Below are positions 60,604 to 64,000 of a DNA stretch of 64,000 nt, piece by piece (within the stretch, counting starts at the first letter, position 1; each line of letters starts with the position of its first letter). Below the pieces are notes generated by a model that saw only the letters and a list, made by a program, of their open reading frames with translations, had not been told where the DNA came from and searched no databases. The DNA comes from JAFAGX01 sp035623255. Lineage in GTDB: Bacteria; Acidobacteriota; Terriglobia; Terriglobales; Acidobacteriaceae. Made by a program: the position numbers and the translations under genes. The stretch lies in the NCBI GenBank assembly GCA_035623255.1, contig DASPTU010000106.1:3077-67076 (forward strand), written 5' to 3'.

Positions 60604-61917
60604 ATGCCTACCGATATCGTCATGCCCCAGATGGGGGAATCTATCTTTGAAGGAACGATCACCAAGTGGCTGAAGAAGCCAGGCGATAAAGTACAGCGCG
60701 ACGAGCCACTCTTCGAAATTTCCACCGACAAGGTGGATGCCGAAATTCCTGCTCCAGCTTCGGGCGTGCTTCAGGACATTAAGGTAGGTGAAGGAAATAC
60801 AGTTCAGGTAAACACAGTGGTTGGCACGATCGCTGCCGACGGAGAACGCGCGGCAGCACAAGCACAGGTCGCACCGCAACAACCGGTGGCACCGGCGCGT
60901 CCAGCGGCAACCATAAAGGCCGAAGCACCACGTCCGACGGTCTCAGCACCGACACCAGCGCCTCCACCAGCGAGGGAGGAAGAAGAAGATCACGCTCGTT
61001 CCTCGCCACTGGTGCGTAAGATTGCACGCGAACACAGTGTGAATCTCTCGCAGGTGCAAGGCACCGGCCTCGGCGGCCGCATTACCAAGCAGGACATCAT
61101 GGCCTTCTTGGAGAACCAGGAAACGGCTGCGGCGTTGGCTCTTTCGGCTGTTCCCAGCGCTCCCTCCGTTCCTGCCTCCCGGCCAGCGAGTGCTGCGACA
61201 CCTGCAACCATTCCCGTCGATGTCGTCCCCATGACGCAAATGCGCAAGATCATTGCGCAGCGCATGGTGGAGTCCCGCCGTACCAGCGCTCACGTCCACA
61301 GCATGTTTGAGGTGGACATGACGCGCATCGTGCAGCTCCGCAACAAGACGAAAGCAGCCTTTGAGCAACGGCATGGCGCGCGTCTCACGTTCATGCCGTT
61401 TTTCGTTCGGGCGGCCATCATCGCCTTGCAGCAGTTCCCTATCGTGAATTCATCGGTGGAAGGCGAAACGATCCATTATCACCAGCATGTGAATGCGGGA
61501 ATTGCGGTTGCCTTGGACTGGGGACTGATCGTCCCAGTGCTGAAGAACGCCGACGAGCTTAACTTCCTCGGGCTGCAGCGCGCTATTACTGATCTCGGTG
61601 AGCGGGCTCGGTCCAAAAAACTCAAGCCGGAAGAAGTCGAAGGCTCAACGTTCACCGTCACTAACCCCGGACAGTTTGGGGCCGTCTTCGGATTACCCAT
61701 CATCAACCAGCCGAACACCGCGATTCTCGGCGTAGGCGGAATCATGAAAGCGCCATTGGTAGTGACGGATGCGGACGGCAATGACTCCATCGCCATCCGC
61801 TCTCTGGTTCACCTGACGCTGGGTTATGACCATCGTGTGATCGACGGCGCAGTCGCCGACCAGTTCATGGCTTTTTTGAAAAAGACGTTGGAAAGCTGGA
61901 GTGAAGAAGTCGGGTAG
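60604..61917 (+). CDS. 2-oxoacid dehydrogenase E2 (dihydrolipoamide acyltransferase)
   Basis: The 437-aa protein has an N-terminal lipoyl domain with target Lys43 (ISTDKVDAE) and a Pro/Ala-rich linker. A peripheral subunit-binding domain (SSPLVRKIAREHSVNLSQVQ, about 138-170), a second Ala/Pro linker and a catalytic domain with His410/Asp414 (DHRVIDGAVADQF) follow. It is the core of the complex with the E1 genes upstream. The lipoyl region resembles succinyltransferase-type E2 as well, so the acyl group cannot be fixed. No E3 gene is in the window. Confidence 0.9.
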   Translation: MPTDIVMPQMGESIFEGTITKWLKKPGDKVQRDEPLFEISTDKVDAEIPAPASGVLQDIKVGEGNTVQVNTVVGTIAADGERAAAQAQVAPQQPVAPARPAATIKAEAPRPTVSAPTPAPPPAREEEEDHARSSPLVRKIAREHSVNLSQVQGTGLGGRITKQDIMAFLENQETAAALALSAVPSAPSVPASRPASAATPATIPVDVVPMTQMRKIIAQRMVESRRTSAHVHSMFEVDMTRIVQLRNKTKAAFEQRHGARLTFMPFFVRAAIIALQQFPIVNSSVEGETIHYHQHVNAGIAVALDWGLIVPVLKNADELNFLGLQRAITDLGERARSKKLKPEEVEGSTFTVTNPGQFGAVFGLPIINQPNTAILGVGGIMKAPLVVTDADGNDSIAIRSLVHLTLGYDHRVIDGAVADQFMAFLKKTLESWSEEVG

Positions 61918-61922
61918 GCAGG

Positions 61923-62219
61923 TTACTGGGCTGGCGCATTGATGGCGGGTGGATTCGAAGGCTGACCGCTGGCCCAAACCGAAGCATTAAGACATAATAC
62001 TGTGCCCGAAATAATTTGCGATAACCCTTGCTTGAACTGGGTTTCGTCGACTATTTCTTTCTGCCCTAACGCATCCGACATCGAAAGTGCAGATTGCAGA
62101 AACGACATTACTGCATTCTTCTTGTCTGCTCCGCTGCGGTGCGAGAAAAGTCCTTCGATCGCCGTAACCAGGCCTGGTACGAAGGCAATGGCTTGAAGCA
62201 GCTTGTTCATGAAGTTCAT
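61923..62219 (-). CDS. Small hypothetical protein
   Basis: The 98-aa protein has its start fixed by AAAGGAG before ATG 62219. Residues 3-20 are amphipathic to hydrophobic (FMNKLLQAIAFVPGLVTAIE), and the C-terminus is Pro/Ala-rich (SGQPSNPPAINAPAQ). I do not recognise a family. It is the last of three small minus-strand genes and convergent with the E2 gene. Confidence 0.55.
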   Translation of the reverse strand: MNFMNKLLQAIAFVPGLVTAIEGLFSHRSGADKKNAVMSFLQSALSMSDALGQKEIVDETQFKQGLSQIISGTVLCLNASVWASGQPSNPPAINAPAQ

Positions 62220-62262
62220 AGTGTCTCCTTTGTAGGTTGATTTCAAAACCGATGGACGTCGA

Positions 62263-62730
62263 TTAGGGAACTCGTTGCACGCGCGTGCGGCTGTCGTGCT
62301 GCTGTAGCAGGCGCTTGATTTCTTCCTGGCCCTCACGAAGCCCTTTCAACTCCACTTCGGTGCGGATCCTGGCTTCAGTATTTGAGCTGGCGATGCGTTC
62401 CAAATTCGTGACTCTGGCCTTGGTCATCTCGATTTCCGCGTCTTGTCGCGAAGTATTCCGCGCGTCTTGAATGACGTAACCTGCGATGGACAGCGCAATG
62501 GCTGCGAGGGCGACAACCGTTCGCATGTCGATTCTTCTGGTCTCAGCACTCCTCTTGACCGCCTTCAGTTCCTCTTCGACAGAAGCGAGCGAACTTTCCA
62601 TCTGTGTCAGCTTATCGAGGATTTCCGATTGCGAACCCTCACCTGCGCCGCGCACAACGAGTGATTGTTTGTCAGTGTTTGCCCGCTGCCTGGGCTTTTT
62701 GAGAAGGCTGGCGTCCACGTTAGGCCTCAT
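62263..62730 (-). CDS. Small membrane/coiled-coil hypothetical protein
   Basis: The 155-aa protein starts at MRPNVDASLLKKP. A Glu/Lys/Leu-rich helix (about 45-70), one membrane segment (TVVALAAIALSIAGYVI, about 72-90) and a second coiled coil (AEIEMTKARVTNLERI to GLREGQEEIKRLLQ) follow. The longer open frame upstream is not credible since it reads through the preceding gene. The ATG overlaps that gene's stop (ATGA). Possibly a holin-, spanin- or scaffold-type protein; not assigned. Confidence 0.55.
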   Translation of the reverse strand: MRPNVDASLLKKPRQRANTDKQSLVVRGAGEGSQSEILDKLTQMESSLASVEEELKAVKRSAETRRIDMRTVVALAAIALSIAGYVIQDARNTSRQDAEIEMTKARVTNLERIASSNTEARIRTEVELKGLREGQEEIKRLLQQHDSRTRVQRVP

Positions 62731-63047
62731 GACAATGGATCGTCGAGTTGGTAGACAACCGTGTACACCGCAGTTGCAGGTACGGCATTCGCATTCGGGA
62801 CCAATGCAACTGACAACCCGCCGCCGGCTGCCAACTTGACGCTGGTCGTCCCGGCACCGATCGCTTTCCCTCCTGATGTCGTGAACTCTGGCCAGGAGAT
62901 GAGCAGCGTGCCCTGCGCCGGATTGCCATCCGCACGATATACCGTATCTTGCACGGTCGTCATGGACACTGTCTGCGCCGAAGCACAGAGCGGGACGACC
63001 AGCAGGCACAAAAAAAGCCGCCTCCAAGGGCGGCACATCTCGAACAT
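62727..63047 (-). CDS. Small secreted hypothetical protein
   Basis: The 106-aa protein has a signal peptide (WRRLFLCLLVVPLCASAQ, cleavage after SAQ likely). The mature part is beta-rich, with DTVYRADGNPAQGTLLISWP and AVYTVVYQLDD. This pattern recalls phage tail-fibre-associated modules found in acidobacterial genomes, but the match is by impression. It is the first of three coupled small genes. Confidence 0.5.
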   Translation of the reverse strand: MFEMCRPWRRLFLCLLVVPLCASAQTVSMTTVQDTVYRADGNPAQGTLLISWPEFTTSGGKAIGAGTTSVKLAAGGGLSVALVPNANAVPATAVYTVVYQLDDPLS

Positions 63048-63158
63048 GAAAATCCTCCGCGCGAACAGGTTTTTCCAGCCTGCTCACGTCGATCGATATG
63101 ATTTACGGATTATGAGCTGTGGCTCCGGGCTGATTGCCCGTACCAGCTAAGAATCTTC

Positions 63159-63668
63159 CTAGTTGCGAACCGCTGTTTGCTGTAAATAGTTCTTGACGCT
63201 TCGGACGTAGACATCTGCAAAGTCCACCACGGGCCGTCTCGCCTCAATTAGCGCCATGGCATCGTCAAGCTTCCAGCCTAAAGCACCGAGGATGGCCAGC
63301 ACCATCATCGGTGCACGATGCACTCCCGCCGCACAGTGTACGTAAAGCTTGCTTCCCGGCTGGTCCAGCGCTTGCACAGCAAAGTCCGCCCCTCTTTGAA
63401 AAAGTTCCGGCGGCTTCCTGCGAAAGTCGTCATCTGTCGGATTCCATAAGACTGTGATCCCGTACGGCTCCGCCAGGGGAGTATCGTCGAACTCAATCTG
63501 CATATCAATAATGTGAGTAACGCCGGCTCGTGCCATTTCTGCCATTTTCGCCGCTGTCCAAATCCCACCCCCGAGCGCGATGCGGTCGGTGATCCATGTC
63601 ATGTCCATCCGTGCGTCCTGCGCTCCAGTGCGATCTCCCACCGCTTGGATGCGAAAACGGGAACACAT
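63159..63668 (-). CDS. Dual-specificity/tyrosine phosphatase-like protein
   Basis: The 169-aa protein has the CX5R P-loop HCAAGVHRAP (Cys112, Arg118) and a general-acid Asp in the loop NPTDDDFRRK (79-81). This is the DSP fold of small bacterial phosphatases. Start ATG 63668 is used; ATG 63608 is an alternative that trims a non-conserved head. It lies 19 bp after the following small ORF's stop, in the same direction. Substrate unknown. Confidence 0.78.
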   Translation of the reverse strand: MCSRFRIQAVGDRTGAQDARMDMTWITDRIALGGGIWTAAKMAEMARAGVTHIIDMQIEFDDTPLAEPYGITVLWNPTDDDFRRKPPELFQRGADFAVQALDQPGSKLYVHCAAGVHRAPMMVLAILGALGWKLDDAMALIEARRPVVDFADVYVRSVKNYLQQTAVRN

Positions 63669-63687
63669 TCTCGCCGTCCGTGGGCTT

Positions 63688-63993
63688 TCATTCTACGGCA
63701 TGACATGCGAACTCGCTGCCCGTCGCAACTCCACCGTCTGCAACAGGTTCTTTCGTCCCTCCCAGAAAGTCGAATAACTTCTGCTCCAGTTCACTGTTGG
63801 CCGGCTCCATGTCCCCCGCATGCACTGGAAACAATCCGGCTATCTCAAAAAGGTATCTCATCGCCTGAACGTTTCCGTTCTTAACGTGTGCGATGGCGTC
63901 GTCCACCAACTCGACTGCCCGGCCGACCACCACTCTCACGATCTTGCGTCGTACGGCTTCGATATCAACCGGCTCCGGAGACAGTTGATCCAT
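63688..63993 (-). CDS. Small hypothetical protein
   Basis: The 101-aa predicted soluble helical protein starts at ATG 63993, just after an in-frame TAA, so it is complete within the window. It carries MRYLFEIAGLFP in the middle and an acidic N-terminus. It probably forms an operon with the phosphatase downstream. No family recognised. Confidence 0.5.
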   Translation of the reverse strand: MDQLSPEPVDIEAVRRKIVRVVVGRAVELVDDAIAHVKNGNVQAMRYLFEIAGLFPVHAGDMEPANSELEQKLFDFLGGTKEPVADGGVATGSEFACHAVE

Positions 63994-64000
63994 CCCGTTA

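Noticed and set aside
1..64000. CRISPR array, integron, transposase or plasmid origin
   Set aside because: No regularly spaced repeats, transposase-like or integrase-like products or iterons were seen.

Overview
The window looks like chromosome from an Acidobacteriota soil bacterium. The main grounds are four very large (about 820-840 aa) MacB/FtsX-type permeases of the kind expanded in Acidobacteria, moderately high GC, and the lack of plasmid or phage replication genes. Lineage is inferred from gene content only.

Positions 1-28600 form a catabolic island for lignin-derived methoxylated aromatics. (a) 141-6481, minus strand: a two-subunit PEP-synthase-like aryl kinase, a biotin carboxyl carrier, a carboxyltransferase and a HAD phosphatase. 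This matches the phosphorylate-carboxylate-dephosphorylate logic of the Hpe/Acv acetovanillone pathways. A cupin of the 2,4'-dihydroxyacetophenone dioxygenase family sits between the kinase genes. (b) 6720-11505: a MarR regulator, a feruloyl-CoA synthetase and a hydratase/dehydrogenase fusion for CoA-dependent beta-oxidative side-chain shortening. (c) 11578-13847: a LigM-like tetrahydrofolate-dependent O-demethylase facing a MetF-like reductase; PurU (19833-20696) completes one-carbon disposal. (d) 14137-18755: a type I extradiol dioxygenase followed by 4-oxalomesaconate hydratase (GalB, PIG-L family), a CHA aldolase, a GalD tautomerase and a 6PGDH-like dehydrogenase. (e) 21540-24934: PcaB, a PcaD-PcaC fusion and a CouO-like retro-Claisen amidohydrolase in one coupled operon. 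(f) 25104-28526: a second DAD-family cupin, an MFS transporter and a benzoate-CoA-ligase-family enzyme. A palindrome with consensus near TTCAGTATACTGAA recurs in at least four promoter regions and suggests a shared regulon. Candidate regulators are the MarR gene and a GntR/FCD gene at 18804-19523.

Positions 28700-40600 are less coherent: tRNA-Ser(UGA), a divergent pair of membrane/spermidine-synthase-like fusions, an Fpg/Nei glycosylase, an orphan ADOP-type permease and a BBE-type flavin oxidase coupled to a damaged amino-acid permease. The permease is frameshifted near 39250. Its 5' end abuts the 3' remnant of a class V aminotransferase at about 40250, which marks a deletion or rearrangement scar.

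Positions 40600-55742 are one long minus-strand operon for a MacAB-TolC-like efflux system: membrane fusion protein, ATPase, two permeases, ATPase, permease, outer-membrane protein, NtrC-type response regulator and sensor kinase, mostly with overlapping start and stop codons.

Positions 55890-61920 carry KdsC-type phosphatase, LipB, 2-oxoacid dehydrogenase E1 alpha and E1 beta, a small cytochrome c and a lipoyl E2. The right end holds small secreted or membrane hypotheticals, a dual-specificity phosphatase and one more short ORF.

The most notable result is the single co-localised set that could take acetovanillone/acetosyringone-type ketones, hydroxycinnamates and their methoxyl groups through to ring cleavage. 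It has two unusual parts: a VOC-family dioxygenase where a LigAB-type enzyme would be expected, and DAD-like cupins embedded with the ketone kinase/carboxylase. No biotin carboxylase gene is visible in the window.
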